Assembly: GCF_003412465.1 (NCBI RefSeq)
Contig: NZ_QTJV01000001.1
Span: forward strand, 434,001-498,000
Direction of reading: 5' to 3'
Source of the DNA: Chitinophaga silvisoli
Lineage (GTDB): Bacteria; Bacteroidota; Bacteroidia; Chitinophagales; Chitinophagaceae
Length of the DNA stretch: 64,000 bases
Made by a program: the position numbers and the translations under genes. This document shows, piece after piece, positions 44,664 to 53,805 of this stretch. Under the pieces are notes generated by a model. The model searched no databases. It had not been told where the DNA came from and saw nothing but the letters and a program-made list of their open reading frames with translations. Each line of letters begins with the position of its first letter. The stretch's first letter is position 1.

Positions 44664-45920
44664 TCAATCGTAAGTTCTGCGGATGAACCAGATATCTCTC
44701 AGTGAGAAGTGGAATACCGCATTCATATACGTTTCCTTAATCAAGCCACTGTTCAGCGTACCACGCTGTCCTGCTTCCAGCCCGATGTAGTAACGGATAG
44801 CGCCGCTTTTGCTTGGGATGGAGATACCTGCGCTACCTGATACATCTTTCATCTGCTGGCCATAGAGCTGGAGGTAGGAATTGTTATAGGCAAAACCTGC
44901 CTGTACTACGACACCTTCTACGCGCATATCGCCATAGGTACGTCTGAAAGCATATTCCAGGCCTGTAGAGTAGCGGTCGGCATCTACGAGTTTGTAGTGG
45001 GTACCGCTTTGTCCGTACTGGCTCCACATCTGGCGTTTCCAGTCAGCCAGCCAGGTCAGTGTACCGTTGCTTATAGAGATACCACCTGTATACATTTCTG
45101 GTAAGGTGTATTTCTCGTCTTCCAGGTCGTATGAGTAAACGGTAGTTTCGCTGCTGTTCTGTATAATGAGTTTCTTATTGAACTTCATGTTGGTCTTGAA
45201 GCGATAGGTAGCACCCAGGCCTAATACCCATTTGGAACCGATTCTACCGGTATATTGGATACCTGTATTGAAGTTCACATTGAAAGCGTAGCGTTGCAGC
45301 TTGGTGGAGATGGTATCACCACCTACGTTTTCAAGTGTGTTGATAGGTCCGAACAGGAAGTTGGTAGCTACACCAACAGAGAAGTTCTTGGTCAGTCTTA
45401 CTGAGTTGGTGATATAACCTTTGTTGATACCTCCATCGCCGGTCGTGGTCGTGGTCTGGCCACTGCCATCCAGGTAAGTGGTGGAGAGTAATTTATAATT
45501 CACGGAGCTGTACGGAGCGAATCCGGCACTGATACCCCAGCGGTTATTGGCTTTAAAACCGATAGCAAGGCGCCTGATGGAGAGGTCGCCTGCAGTTTGA
45601 TTAAGACTGCTGTTATTTTTATATCCCACGATCTGACCCCTGAGGGATACGTCGAACATAAAGTGCTGCCGTGGGATAGCGGAATAAGAGGCGGGGTTCA
45701 GCTCGTTCAGAAAGTAATCTGAGCGGCGGGCAACACCACTGCTACCTACTCCAAAGTTTCGTGTATAATCCCTTTCTTCCAGATCGCCGATGGCGTATGC
45801 CGAGTAAAGGGAGTTAATGCCATGCTGTGCCAGTGCCCTTGTTCCCATCAAAAGCATCATTAAGCCGCATAGGCCTGTTGTATATTTTATTCGCTTCATG
45901 TAGTCTGTTCTAGCTTGCAT
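44664..45920 (-). CDS. outer-membrane beta-barrel protein of unknown function
   Basis: A 418-residue exported protein. The first ATG overlaps the stop of the upstream gene (TAATG), and a second Met at residue 8 starts a clean signal peptide ending ALAQ. The mature part is full of alternating aromatic/polar strands (GKWGISAG-like NNRWGISAGFAPYSSVNYK, TKNFSVGVATNFLFGP, WVLGLGATYRFKTNMKFNK), consistent with a FadL- or PorV-like barrel. I do not recognise a specific family. Coupling to the DUF4270 lipoprotein implies that the two work together at the outer membrane. Confidence 0.72.
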   Translation of the reverse strand: MQARTDYMKRIKYTTGLCGLMMLLMGTRALAQHGINSLYSAYAIGDLEERDYTRNFGVGSSGVARRSDYFLNELNPASYSAIPRQHFMFDVSLRGQIVGYKNNSSLNQTAGDLSIRRLAIGFKANNRWGISAGFAPYSSVNYKLLSTTYLDGSGQTTTTTGDGGINKGYITNSVRLTKNFSVGVATNFLFGPINTLENVGGDTISTKLQRYAFNVNFNTGIQYTGRIGSKWVLGLGATYRFKTNMKFNKKLIIQNSSETTVYSYDLEDEKYTLPEMYTGGISISNGTLTWLADWKRQMWSQYGQSGTHYKLVDADRYSTGLEYAFRRTYGDMRVEGVVVQAGFAYNNSYLQLYGQQMKDVSGSAGISIPSKSGAIRYYIGLEAGQRGTLNSGLIKETYMNAVFHFSLRDIWFIRRTYD

Positions 45921-47299
45921 TATTTATACAGCAGATAATATATTTTAAACTCGATCGGGTTCACATTGTGGTTAGGTCCACCCAGTACGAGACGATCGAA
46001 GTTAGAAAGGCCGGTTGACCCTGGGGTCATCAGACCTAATCCCCTGGTTGTAGCATCTGTTGCTCCAATCTGGTTGATTACATAGTTGGTTATATCGTAT
46101 GTATATTCTGTGCCGGTGTTGTATACATAATCTGTCACCAGGTTGCCTGTTTGTACGGCACCGGTACTTGGATTTGTAATGGAGTCAGTGACTGAATTAC
46201 CTGCATTCAGGCTTACCAGTGTCAGTTTAGCCGGCAATTCGAAAGGATACAGATAGGTGGCTCTGACTGGTTTGACAGTCAGGGTAGCCCGCATGATTTT
46301 CCAGAATTTAGCCGTCTGGTTAAATTGTTTCAGGTAAGGGAAGTCAATTCTTGTCACTACGTTGGTCAATGGCTGTACATAAGTGACATTATTTGCATTC
46401 TCAGCCAGGACCTTATTGGTACTCAGGTCAGAGTTTGGTGTAAGGCCAGCCAGTGGAGAACCGCTAGGACGGGTAAAGTCCACATGGTTGAACTGGGAGG
46501 AGGCATCATACATGGGAAAATCCACAGATTTCCAGTCGTAAGTATTTCCACTTACGTGATAATAGAGGCGGAGTGACAGGGAGTCGTCTGCCCTGAGTGA
46601 GTTAATCACCTGGCTATTAGCACCCGGTTTAATACACAATCCTGGAAACCATTCTGTAAACTGGTCCTGGTTGGTTACGGAAGGAAGCTTATTGTAGACC
46701 CGGTTAAAGAGGTCTTTACCAATAGCATCATCGATTTTGATGTCATAAACACTATCCAGGGTAGGGCGGATATGAGCGATCTGGATAGAACCAACAGGTG
46801 TTGGATCGGTGGCAAATGACATACCACTATAATAATAGGAGGTACCGAAGTTCTTTTCGATATAATCGGTCACTTTGTATACTACGAAGTGCTGGGGCTT
46901 GGTGGTATCTCCATAATAAGTAGTCTTGGGATGGATCATCAGTACGAGGGAGTCATAGACAGCCTCATCGGCGATATTGGTGGAGGTGGTCACTGCTTTC
47001 AGCTTAAAATAGGAGCTGGAAGAGATGGTACCGAAGTAAGGATCAACAGTGGTACCCACGAGAACCACGCCCTGATTCGAAGTAGGAACGGAGTCAAGGT
47101 AAACAGTACTCGCATTCATGGTGATAGTATCCGTAACGATGTACTCTGTACCACTAGTTTCAACTTCATTACTATAATTAAAGCCTTCCTTGTCACAAGC
47201 AGCTGCGCCTGCCAATATTATTGCACAAACCAGGTATTTATAAGCCATTTTGGCACGGATATTTTTATTCATGGAGCGCAATTTTAGACAGACCGCCAA
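45920..47299 (-). CDS. DUF4270-family lipoprotein
   Basis: A 459-residue frame; the likely start is Met18 (MAYKYLVCAIILAGAAACDK), which gives a short lipoprotein signal with lipobox AAAC, though Met1 and Met10 are also in frame. The family features are TDTITMNASTVYLDSVPTSN, the strand-rich core with VYDSLVLMIHPKTTYYGDT, and the final NHNVNPIEFKIYYLLYK. DUF4270 proteins are widespread in Bacteroidota and their function is unknown. It is coupled to the following outer-membrane protein gene and divergent from the Kelch/DUF4907 genes. Confidence 0.83.
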   Translation of the reverse strand: MAVCLKLRSMNKNIRAKMAYKYLVCAIILAGAAACDKEGFNYSNEVETSGTEYIVTDTITMNASTVYLDSVPTSNQGVVLVGTTVDPYFGTISSSSYFKLKAVTTSTNIADEAVYDSLVLMIHPKTTYYGDTTKPQHFVVYKVTDYIEKNFGTSYYYSGMSFATDPTPVGSIQIAHIRPTLDSVYDIKIDDAIGKDLFNRVYNKLPSVTNQDQFTEWFPGLCIKPGANSQVINSLRADDSLSLRLYYHVSGNTYDWKSVDFPMYDASSQFNHVDFTRPSGSPLAGLTPNSDLSTNKVLAENANNVTYVQPLTNVVTRIDFPYLKQFNQTAKFWKIMRATLTVKPVRATYLYPFELPAKLTLVSLNAGNSVTDSITNPSTGAVQTGNLVTDYVYNTGTEYTYDITNYVINQIGATDATTRGLGLMTPGSTGLSNFDRLVLGGPNHNVNPIEFKIYYLLYK

Positions 47300-47313
47300 C
47301 TTCCCGCTTATTT

Positions 47314-47333
47314 AATATGCCAATTGGCATATT
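47314..47333. promoter_or_regulatory. 20-bp perfect palindrome, candidate operator
   Basis: AATATGCCAATTGGCATATT is fully self-complementary and lies in the 224-base divergent region, 15 bases from the start of the DUF4270 frame and downstream of its candidate -7 box. It has no loop or T-run, so a protein-binding site is more likely than a terminator. Confidence 0.55.
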
Positions 47334-47438
47334 TTATCGACGAATGCTGAATGAAGGTCTCTGTATTACTGTTGGGGTAGTAGCCCTTTTAGTAAGCTAA
47401 AATTCCTATTGGTAGATAAAATTCACTGATTCGTCTGG

Positions 47439-47446
47439 CAAAAGTA
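47439..47446 (-). promoter_or_regulatory. candidate -7 box of DUF4270 operon
   Basis: Read on the minus strand, TACTTTTG is an exact TAnnTTTG. TTTG lies 27 bases upstream (47474-47477), longer than the normal spacing, so the -33 element is doubtful. Confidence 0.45.
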
Positions 47447-47488
47447 CCCGAATAGTCTATTTGATGATTACGCCAAAACAAAGGCAGA

Positions 47489-47496
47489 TAATTTTG
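47489..47496 (+). promoter_or_regulatory. candidate -7 box of Kelch operon
   Basis: TAATTTTG is an exact TAnnTTTG, 27 bases before the ATG at 47524. The nearest TTTG (47460-47463) is 25 bases upstream, a little too far. Confidence 0.5.
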
Positions 47497-47523
47497 GCAG
47501 CTATTAAAAAGTAAAAATTATCT

Positions 47524-48558
47524 ATGCGCTATTTAAATGTATGTTTTCTGGGTTTAGCAGCCGTAATGATGTTAGCCTCCTGTTCATCGAGCGATGATTC
47601 AACAAAGCTGGGTAACTGGATTAAAAGGGCTGACTATGCCGGTGATGCAAGATATGAAGCTGTGGCTTTCGTAATTGGTGATACAGCGTATGTAGGAACT
47701 GGTTTTGGGGGACCACACAAAGGTGCGAAATTAAGTACATTCTATAAATATGATCCAAGTAAGGACAACTGGTCAGTGGTAGCGTCTTTGCAGGATCCTA
47801 CAGATCCTTTCAGAAACCTGGGTCGTACTGGTGCTTCTGCGTTTGCAGCAGCTGGTAAAGGTTATGTAGTAACTGGTGAAGACAGTGCTCACAATTCCCT
47901 GAATGATACCTGGTGTTATGATCCGGCTGCCAATTCCTGGTCGCCTAAAGCTGATTTCCCTGGGTCAGTACGCTATTATGCAGTTGGTTTTGCAATTGGT
48001 GATAGTGGTTATGTAGGTACAGGTGTAACTGGCGATGGTAACACTATCGTAGGTGACTTCTACAGATTTGATCCTAAAAATAACAAGTGGGATGCGATTA
48101 CTTCCCTGAAGGATAAAAGAAAGAACGCAGTTTCTTTCGTAATCAACGATAGCGCATATGTAGTATCCGGTATCGGTTCAGGTAGCACCAGTGCATATTA
48201 TATGTATGTATATGACAGAAGCACTGATACCTGGAGAGAAAAGAGCCAGATCAGAAACGCTACTGACTATTCCTACGATGATGATTATACCACCATCGCA
48301 CGTTCACAGGCGGTTGCTTTCGTTATCAATAACAAAGCTTACTTAGCTACCGGTACTGTACAGAACACCTGGGAATACGATCCGGTATCTGACCGTTGGG
48401 AAGAGAAGACTGCATTTGATGGTACCAGCCGTACAGGTGCTGTAGGTTTCACCGTAAAAGGAAGAGGTTTTGTAGCCACAGGTGCTAACAGCTCTTCTGG
48501 CCTGGATGACCTCCGTGAGTTTGATCCAAAGGCAGAAAACGATACGAATGACAACTAA
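47524..48558 (+). CDS. Kelch-repeat lipoprotein
   Basis: A 344-residue lipoprotein with lipobox LASC (Cys near residue 20) and then about six Kelch blades. The repeated pattern is VAFVIGDTAYVGTG ... FYKYDPSKDNW, VGFAIGDSGYVGTG ... FYRFDPKNNKW, VSFVINDSAYVVSG, VAFVINNKAYLATG ... TWEYDPVSDRW and VGFTVKGRGFVATG. This folds as a beta-propeller for protein or glycan binding. The DUF4907 gene starts inside its last four codons. The pair lies divergent from a DUF4270/outer-membrane protein operon, suggesting a shared outer-membrane task. Confidence 0.88.
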   Translation: MRYLNVCFLGLAAVMMLASCSSSDDSTKLGNWIKRADYAGDARYEAVAFVIGDTAYVGTGFGGPHKGAKLSTFYKYDPSKDNWSVVASLQDPTDPFRNLGRTGASAFAAAGKGYVVTGEDSAHNSLNDTWCYDPAANSWSPKADFPGSVRYYAVGFAIGDSGYVGTGVTGDGNTIVGDFYRFDPKNNKWDAITSLKDKRKNAVSFVINDSAYVVSGIGSGSTSAYYMYVYDRSTDTWREKSQIRNATDYSYDDDYTTIARSQAVAFVINNKAYLATGTVQNTWEYDPVSDRWEEKTAFDGTSRTGAVGFTVKGRGFVATGANSSSGLDDLREFDPKAENDTNDN

Positions 48559-48928
48559 GCAGATAGCGATCGTGGCTTTATTAGCTACAGGAGTTATTGC
48601 CTGTCAGGAGAAGAAAGGCCATAGCGGTGAAAACAGACTGAAAAGCAATGATACTATAAATACTACCGTAATGCCCGAAGAGGACATTACGGTAGTTCCT
48701 TTTCAGGTAGAAGGCGGTGGTTGGGGCTTTGACATTAAGATTGGAGCCAAAACCCGGATCCATCAGGAACTCATTCCGGTGATCTTAGGTCGTAAGACAT
48801 TTGCGACCAGGGAGGATGCACTGAAGGTTGGAGAGAATTTAGCTCAGAAGATGAGAACCCAGCATACAGGTTTCCCGGACCTCACACGCCAGGAACTGCT
48901 GGATATGCATATTGCAGGTGTGGAATAA
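48548..48928 (+). CDS. DUF4907-family lipoprotein
   Basis: A 126-residue protein from the ATG at 48548, which overlaps the Kelch stop by 11 bases. An earlier in-frame start at 48482 would bury the signal peptide, so it is rejected. The signal carries the lipobox VIAC (Cys near residue 19). The domain WGFDIKIGAKTRIHQELIPVIL, then KTFATREDALKVGENLAQKM resembles DUF4907, small proteins often encoded beside Kelch proteins in Bacteroidota. Function unknown; translational coupling suggests a complex with the Kelch protein. Confidence 0.75.
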   Translation: MTTKQIAIVALLATGVIACQEKKGHSGENRLKSNDTINTTVMPEEDITVVPFQVEGGGWGFDIKIGAKTRIHQELIPVILGRKTFATREDALKVGENLAQKMRTQHTGFPDLTRQELLDMHIAGVE

Positions 48929-48939
48929 ACACCTTTGAA

Positions 48940-48970
48940 GAAAACCGGCTTGTCCCGCAGGCCGGTTTTC
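48940..48970 (+). terminator. terminator-like hairpin after DUF4907
   Basis: A 10-bp stem GAAAACCGGC (48940-48949) with GCCGGTTTTC (48961-48970). The stem ends in TTTT but only CATT follows, so termination may be partial. It lies 11 bases after the stop codon. Confidence 0.6.
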
Positions 48971-49158
48971 ATTAAAAAACAGCACAAACTGACCGCAAAG
49001 AGCAGTTTTGCATACTTATGGAAACTTATATTAATACTGGCCGCAGTACTGTATCTGGCCACATGGCTACCCCTATCCCCAAAATTTTAACGATTCTTTT
49101 CAGCACACTTAGCAGATTTTACAGGAATTGAGTGTAAGTTTATCGCGCTTTTAGGCAC

Positions 49159-50373
49159 ATGATAAATTTAAAACAACTCTATAGGAACAAACTGTTCAAT
49201 ATCGGTTTGCATATTGCAGTATGGACCTGTTTCCTGTTCTTTCCCTTTTTTATCTATAGGATCAGGATTCAGCATCCGTGGTTTTTCGCACGCGAAATTG
49301 TGGATAACCTCTTTCTGATAGGTGTGTTTTACCTCAATTTTTATTTCCTCATTCCCCGCTTTTTCACTGTCAAAAAGATTGTTTACTACCTGTCTTTTGT
49401 AGTACTGGTATTGCTTTTTGTGATAATGCAGCAGGCGGTGTCTGAATATGCCTTCTGGAAATTGTATGCAAAGGAGGATGCTGCTTTGCACCAGCCGGGG
49501 CAGGGAGGGCAGGATGAATTTATGCCGCCGCCTATGTACCATTTTTATCATGACCGTCCCCATGGCGGGGTAGATTTCAGGGAAAGGCCTCCCCTGGTAT
49601 TTGACGACGGGTATGTAAACGGGAAAATTCCAACTTTTGTAGACTATGTTTTGTTTCCGGAGATATTGAGAAAAACGGTTTTTGCAGCCCTGCTCATGCT
49701 TTTTATGAGTGGATTTATCAAGATTGCCCAGGAGTGGTTTAAGTCTGAACAACAGCGGGAAGCTCTTAAAATGGAGAATTTAAACGCTGAATTAAAATTT
49801 TTAAAGTCCCAGATTAATCCTCACTTCCTTTTTAACTGTCTAAACACTATCTACTCACTGGCGCATAAACATTCCGCACAGACAGAGCATGCTATCATCA
49901 AGCTCTCGACCATCCTGCGGTACATGATTTATGAGTCCAATGAGGACAAGGTACAGCTACAACAGGAACTGCAATATCTGGAAGACTATATTGATATTCA
50001 GAGACTTAGGCTGCCTGAGGATATCGTCGTGGATTACGCAGTACAGGGCAATCCGGCAGGATTGCGTATTGAACCCATGCTCCTGGTCCCATTTGTAGAG
50101 AACGCATTTAAACACGGTATCAGTTATGCTGAGCCATCCTTCATAGCTATTGCCGTAGCAATTGAGAGGAACCAGGTACGACTGGTGGTTGAAAATGCTG
50201 TTTTCAAACAGCGGGTCGGCGAAAAAGGTGGGATTGGTTTACAAAACGTAAGAAAGAGATTGGAATTACTCTATACTGAAGACCACGAGCTTGAAATAAC
50301 AGAAGCTGAAAACCAATTTATTGTTGATCTTAAAATCGAGCTGAAAAATGATCAGGTGTATAGCGGTGGATGA
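49159..50373 (+). CDS. LytS/YehU-family sensor histidine kinase
   Basis: A 404-residue membrane kinase. Hydrophobic segments lie at about 15-35, 48-68, 76-95 and 173-192, the last preceded by an odd periplasmic stretch rich in Pro, His and Gly (PPPMYHFYHDRPHGG). The His_kinase domain has the phospho-acceptor in INPHFLFNCLNTIYSL (near residue 222). The HATPase has VPFVENAFKHGI and GGIGLQNVRKRLELLY. The LytTR regulator gene overlaps its end by 26 bases, so the two form a dedicated two-component system. The stimulus is unknown. Confidence 0.93.
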   Translation: MINLKQLYRNKLFNIGLHIAVWTCFLFFPFFIYRIRIQHPWFFAREIVDNLFLIGVFYLNFYFLIPRFFTVKKIVYYLSFVVLVLLFVIMQQAVSEYAFWKLYAKEDAALHQPGQGGQDEFMPPPMYHFYHDRPHGGVDFRERPPLVFDDGYVNGKIPTFVDYVLFPEILRKTVFAALLMLFMSGFIKIAQEWFKSEQQREALKMENLNAELKFLKSQINPHFLFNCLNTIYSLAHKHSAQTEHAIIKLSTILRYMIYESNEDKVQLQQELQYLEDYIDIQRLRLPEDIVVDYAVQGNPAGLRIEPMLLVPFVENAFKHGISYAEPSFIAIAVAIERNQVRLVVENAVFKQRVGEKGGIGLQNVRKRLELLYTEDHELEITEAENQFIVDLKIELKNDQVYSGG

Positions 50374-51058
50374 TGAACCACTGGCATTGGAAATTATAAC
50401 AGACTTTGCGAAGAAAGTACCTTTTCTTCAGCTGGTGGCTACATTTGAAAATGCTGCTGAGGCATTACGCTTTCTACAGGAAGAGCGGGTAGACCTGTTA
50501 TTCCTGGATATTAAAATGCCTGACATTACGGGTATACAATTCATGAAGTCGCTGAAGTATCCGCCCATGGTGGTATTTACAACAGCGTATGGAGAATATG
50601 CACTGGAAGGCTTTGACCTGGAAGTGGTGGATTACCTGCTAAAGCCGGTGCCATTCGAACGCTTCCTGAGGGCAGCTACCAAGGCGCTGGAGCTGAAGAC
50701 CATGTCGCAGCAGAAGAATAATGATAACAATAATAACCATGTGAACGATTATATCTTCATCAAGACAGAGTATAAGATCATCAAGATCAACCTGGAAGAT
50801 ATTCTCTTCATCGAAGCACTGAAAGATTATACGAAGATTTATACACCTTACCAGCCGGTACTGACTTTACGGAGTTTGAAGTCGTTTGAGACAAGATTGC
50901 CTTCGGACAAGTTTATCCGGGTACACCGCTCTTACGTGGTATCTTTAAATAAGATTAATTCTGTGGAGAAGAATACGGTGATGATCGCAAATCAGAGTAT
51001 CCCGATCAGTGATGGTTATAGGGAGAAGTTCTATGATGTGATCAACAGAAATAGTTAA
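50348..51058 (+). CDS. LytTR-family response regulator
   Basis: A 236-residue regulator. The receiver domain spans 1-115, with acidic pocket AVDDEPLA, phospho-Asp in LLFLDIKMPDITG (near residue 55), and Lys in DYLLKPVPF. The LytTR DNA-binding domain spans about 135-236 (YIFIKTEYKIIKINLEDILF, FIRVHRSYVVSLNKI). It starts inside the kinase gene and is followed by a strong terminator. LytTR regulators usually bind short direct repeats; I did not find an obvious pair here. Confidence 0.95.
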   Translation: MIRCIAVDDEPLALEIITDFAKKVPFLQLVATFENAAEALRFLQEERVDLLFLDIKMPDITGIQFMKSLKYPPMVVFTTAYGEYALEGFDLEVVDYLLKPVPFERFLRAATKALELKTMSQQKNNDNNNNHVNDYIFIKTEYKIIKINLEDILFIEALKDYTKIYTPYQPVLTLRSLKSFETRLPSDKFIRVHRSYVVSLNKINSVEKNTVMIANQSIPISDGYREKFYDVINRNS

Positions 51059-51067
51059 AGTAATTCA

Positions 51068-51097
51068 AAGGCCGGGGCAACAACCCCGGCCTTCTTA
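51068..51097. terminator. bidirectional terminator
   Basis: A 10-bp GC-rich stem AAGGCCGGGG/CCCCGGCCTT with loop CAACAA, T-rich on the right (CTTATTT). It separates the converging LytTR and cysteine desulfurase genes. Confidence 0.85.
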
Positions 51098-51098
51098 T

Positions 51099-52226
51099 TT
51101 AGATGATTTCTTTCAGTTTTGCGACTACCTGGTCTACTTCCTCTTTTGTATTATTCTTACTAAAAGAGAACCTCACCGCAATCATATTCGGATTGCTGCT
51201 AATGGCACGGATCACATGAGAACCTGCATCCGCACCGGATGTACAGGCACTACCGCCAGATGCACAGATACCATTGATATCCAGGTTGAACAGCAACATT
51301 TCACTCTTTTCCGTTTTAGGGAAGCCCACGTTCAGCACGGTGTACAGGCTGCGACCATACAGATCACCATTGAAATCTACACCCGGGATCTCAGCTTTCA
51401 GCTTTTCGGCCATATACATACGGAGACCATTGATGTATGCTTTATGTTCTTCGTGGTGAGTAGTGGCCAGTTCCAATGCCCTGGCAAAGCCTACAATGCC
51501 ATACAGGTTTTCTGTACCGGCTCTCATATTCCTCTCCTGTGAACCACCCTGAATGAATGGGGTGATCTTCACATTCTCATTGATATACAGGATGCCCACG
51601 CCTTTTGGACCATGGAACTTGTGACCAGCACCATTGATAAAGTGAACAGGGGTATTGCGCAGGTCAAAAGGGTAGTGACCTACAGTCTGTACAGTATCAG
51701 AATGGAAGATGGCATCAAACTCCTTGCAGAGGTTACCTACGGCATGCAGATCCAGCAGGTTGCCGATCTCGTTGTTTGCATGCATTAAAGTAACCAGGCA
51801 ACGCTCTTTGGAAGTAGCGAGCAGTTCGCGGAGGTGCTCCATGTCTACGTGTCCGTTAGGGAGCAGTTTGACAAAGCTCAGTTTGATATTGTCGCGCACA
51901 TGCAGGTGCTCGACAGAGTGGAGGGTAGCATGGTGTTCTATTTCAGAACTGATGATGTGCCGGCAGCCGAGGTTGTGGATAGCTGCGTTGATAGCGGTAT
52001 TACTGGATTCCGTGCCGCCTGAAGTAAAGAAGATTTCTCCCGGATGGGCATTCAGTATTTTGGCTACGGACTTGCGCGCGTTCTCAATGGCGAGGCGTGA
52101 CTCCCGGCCATAGGAATAGATGGAAGAAGGATTGCCAAACTTTTCCGTCATGAAAGGCAGCATCACGTCCAGCACATCCTGGTCAAGCGGCGTGGTCGCT
52201 GCGTTGTCAAAATAAATTCTGTTCAA
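51099..52226 (-). CDS. cysteine desulfurase (NifS/IscS family)
   Basis: A 375-residue PLP enzyme taking sulfur from cysteine for Fe-S clusters or tRNA thiolation. It starts MNRIYFDNAATTPLDQDVLD and has FTSGGTESSNTAI, the PLP lysine in GAGHKFHGPKGVG, and the persulfide Cys328 in CASGGSACTSGAD, on the long flexible loop of the IscS-like class I. No scaffold (IscU or SufU) gene is adjacent, so its specific role is open. It lies alone on the minus strand between two terminators. Confidence 0.95.
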   Translation of the reverse strand: MNRIYFDNAATTPLDQDVLDVMLPFMTEKFGNPSSIYSYGRESRLAIENARKSVAKILNAHPGEIFFTSGGTESSNTAINAAIHNLGCRHIISSEIEHHATLHSVEHLHVRDNIKLSFVKLLPNGHVDMEHLRELLATSKERCLVTLMHANNEIGNLLDLHAVGNLCKEFDAIFHSDTVQTVGHYPFDLRNTPVHFINGAGHKFHGPKGVGILYINENVKITPFIQGGSQERNMRAGTENLYGIVGFARALELATTHHEEHKAYINGLRMYMAEKLKAEIPGVDFNGDLYGRSLYTVLNVGFPKTEKSEMLLFNLDINGICASGGSACTSGADAGSHVIRAISSNPNMIAVRFSFSKNNTKEEVDQVVAKLKEII

Positions 52227-52326
52227 GGTGGTTAGGTGGTTTTTGATCTAATAAGTCGCCGTTGGCGGGTACAAATGTCCTACTTTTTTTAATATTATAG
52301 TGCCAATTTCTTGAAGGGCAGGTACC

Positions 52327-52368
52327 AAAAAAAACGCTTTTGCCCCAGGGCAAAAGCGTTTTTTTTTG
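52327..52368. terminator. bidirectional terminator
   Basis: A 10-bp core CGCTTTTGCC/GGCAAAAGCG (52335-52344 with 52349-52358), extended by eight A-T pairs on each side into long A- and T-runs. On the minus strand it ends the glmM transcript before the cysteine desulfurase gene. Confidence 0.92.
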
Positions 52369-52397
52369 ACGGCCGGCAACTGCCTGCAGCGCTATTA

Positions 52398-53780
52398 TCA
52401 ATGCATGAATTCTCTGATATCCTGCATGATTCTTTTAGCGATATTATCAGCAGTGGTTTCATTCTGACTTTCAGAATAAATCCTGATAATCGGCTCAGTG
52501 TTAGAAGTTCTCAGGTGCACCCAATCCTTCTCAAATTCGATTTTCAGACCATCTTCGGTATTTACCGGCTGGTTTTTATACTTACCCTTGATTTTTTCAA
52601 AGATGGTTTTTACATCCACGCCCTTATCCAGCTCGATCTTATTCTTTGAAATGAAGTAATCAGGATAACTATTTCTGATAGCTTTCAGGTTCTTTTTTAT
52701 CTGTGCCACATGGCTCAGGAACAAACCTATACCGATGAGTGCATCGCGACCATAGTGCAGATCCGGAACGATGATGCCACCGTTACCTTCACCACCGATC
52801 ACAGCGTTCACCTCTTTCATCTTCCTTACCACGTTCACTTCACCTACGGCAGATGGGTGATATTCGCCACCGGCTTTCAGGGTTACATCTTTCAGTGCCT
52901 GGGTAGAAGACAGGTTGGAAACGGTGTTACCTTTCCTGTGTTTCAGGATATAGTCAGCAACTGCTACCAGGGTATATTCTTCACCGAACATGCTGCCATC
53001 TTCGCAAACAAAGCAAAGACGATCTACATCCGGATCCACGGCGATACCGAGGTCAGCCTGTGACTTGTTTACTTCGTTGCTCAGTGCAGTCAGGTTTTCC
53101 GGCAGGGGTTCCGGGTTGTGACTGAACCGGCCATTCACTTCACCGAACAATACTGTTACATCCTCCACGCCCAGGGCTTTCAGCAAAGCCGGGATGAAGG
53201 TAGCGCCAGTAGAGTTTACCGCATCCACCACTACTTTAAAGTTGCGTGCTTTAATAGCCGCAACGTCTACCAGCGGGTAATTCAGGACCAGATCTATATG
53301 TTTCTGCATATAGGTATCGTTCCTTTCATAGGTACCCAGCTTGTTGACATCAGCAAAGGTAAAGTCTTCGCGGGCTGCAAGGTCCAGTACCACTGCACCA
53401 TCCTCGCCGGAGATGAATTCGCCTTCGCTGTTCAGCAGCTTCAGGGCGTTCCATTCCTTTGGATTATGGCTGGCAGTCAGGATGATACCTCCGGCTGCAT
53501 TTTCCTGTTTTACCGCAATTTCTACCGTAGGGGTAGTGGAAAGGTCGAGGTCTACCACGTCCAGTCCTAATCCATTCAGGGTAGCAACAACCAGTTGCTT
53601 GACCATTTCGCCGGAAATACGTCCGTCACGGCCAATAACTACTTTTCTGTTGTCAGATTGTTGTGTGAGCCAGGTCCCGAATGCTGCTGTAAATTTTACC
53701 ACATCAAGAGGAGAAAGCCCTTCGCCGGGTTTTCCTCCGATGGTTCCGCGAATACCAGAAATCGATTTGATCAGTGCCAC
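52398..53780 (-). CDS. glmM: phosphoglucosamine mutase (alpha-D-phosphohexomutase)
   Basis: A 460-residue enzyme converting glucosamine-6-phosphate to glucosamine-1-phosphate for peptidoglycan and LPS precursors. The start is a GTG at 53780 giving an N-terminus that begins ALIKSISGIRGTIGG after the initiator, the usual beginning in Bacteroidota. The ATG at 53822 lies upstream of the promoter -7 box (53806-53813) and cannot be on the transcript. Features: the phosphoserine loop ILTASHNPKEWNALK, metal loop DPDVDRL, sugar loop GEGNGG and phosphate loop RTSNTEPIIRIYSES. Phosphomannomutase activity cannot be excluded from sequence. Confidence 0.9.
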   Translation of the reverse strand: MALIKSISGIRGTIGGKPGEGLSPLDVVKFTAAFGTWLTQQSDNRKVVIGRDGRISGEMVKQLVVATLNGLGLDVVDLDLSTTPTVEIAVKQENAAGGIILTASHNPKEWNALKLLNSEGEFISGEDGAVVLDLAAREDFTFADVNKLGTYERNDTYMQKHIDLVLNYPLVDVAAIKARNFKVVVDAVNSTGATFIPALLKALGVEDVTVLFGEVNGRFSHNPEPLPENLTALSNEVNKSQADLGIAVDPDVDRLCFVCEDGSMFGEEYTLVAVADYILKHRKGNTVSNLSSTQALKDVTLKAGGEYHPSAVGEVNVVRKMKEVNAVIGGEGNGGIIVPDLHYGRDALIGIGLFLSHVAQIKKNLKAIRNSYPDYFISKNKIELDKGVDVKTIFEKIKGKYKNQPVNTEDGLKIEFEKDWVHLRTSNTEPIIRIYSESQNETTADNIAKRIMQDIREFMH

Positions 53781-53805
53781 GAATTTCAATTTTATTAGAG
53801 AAGGG

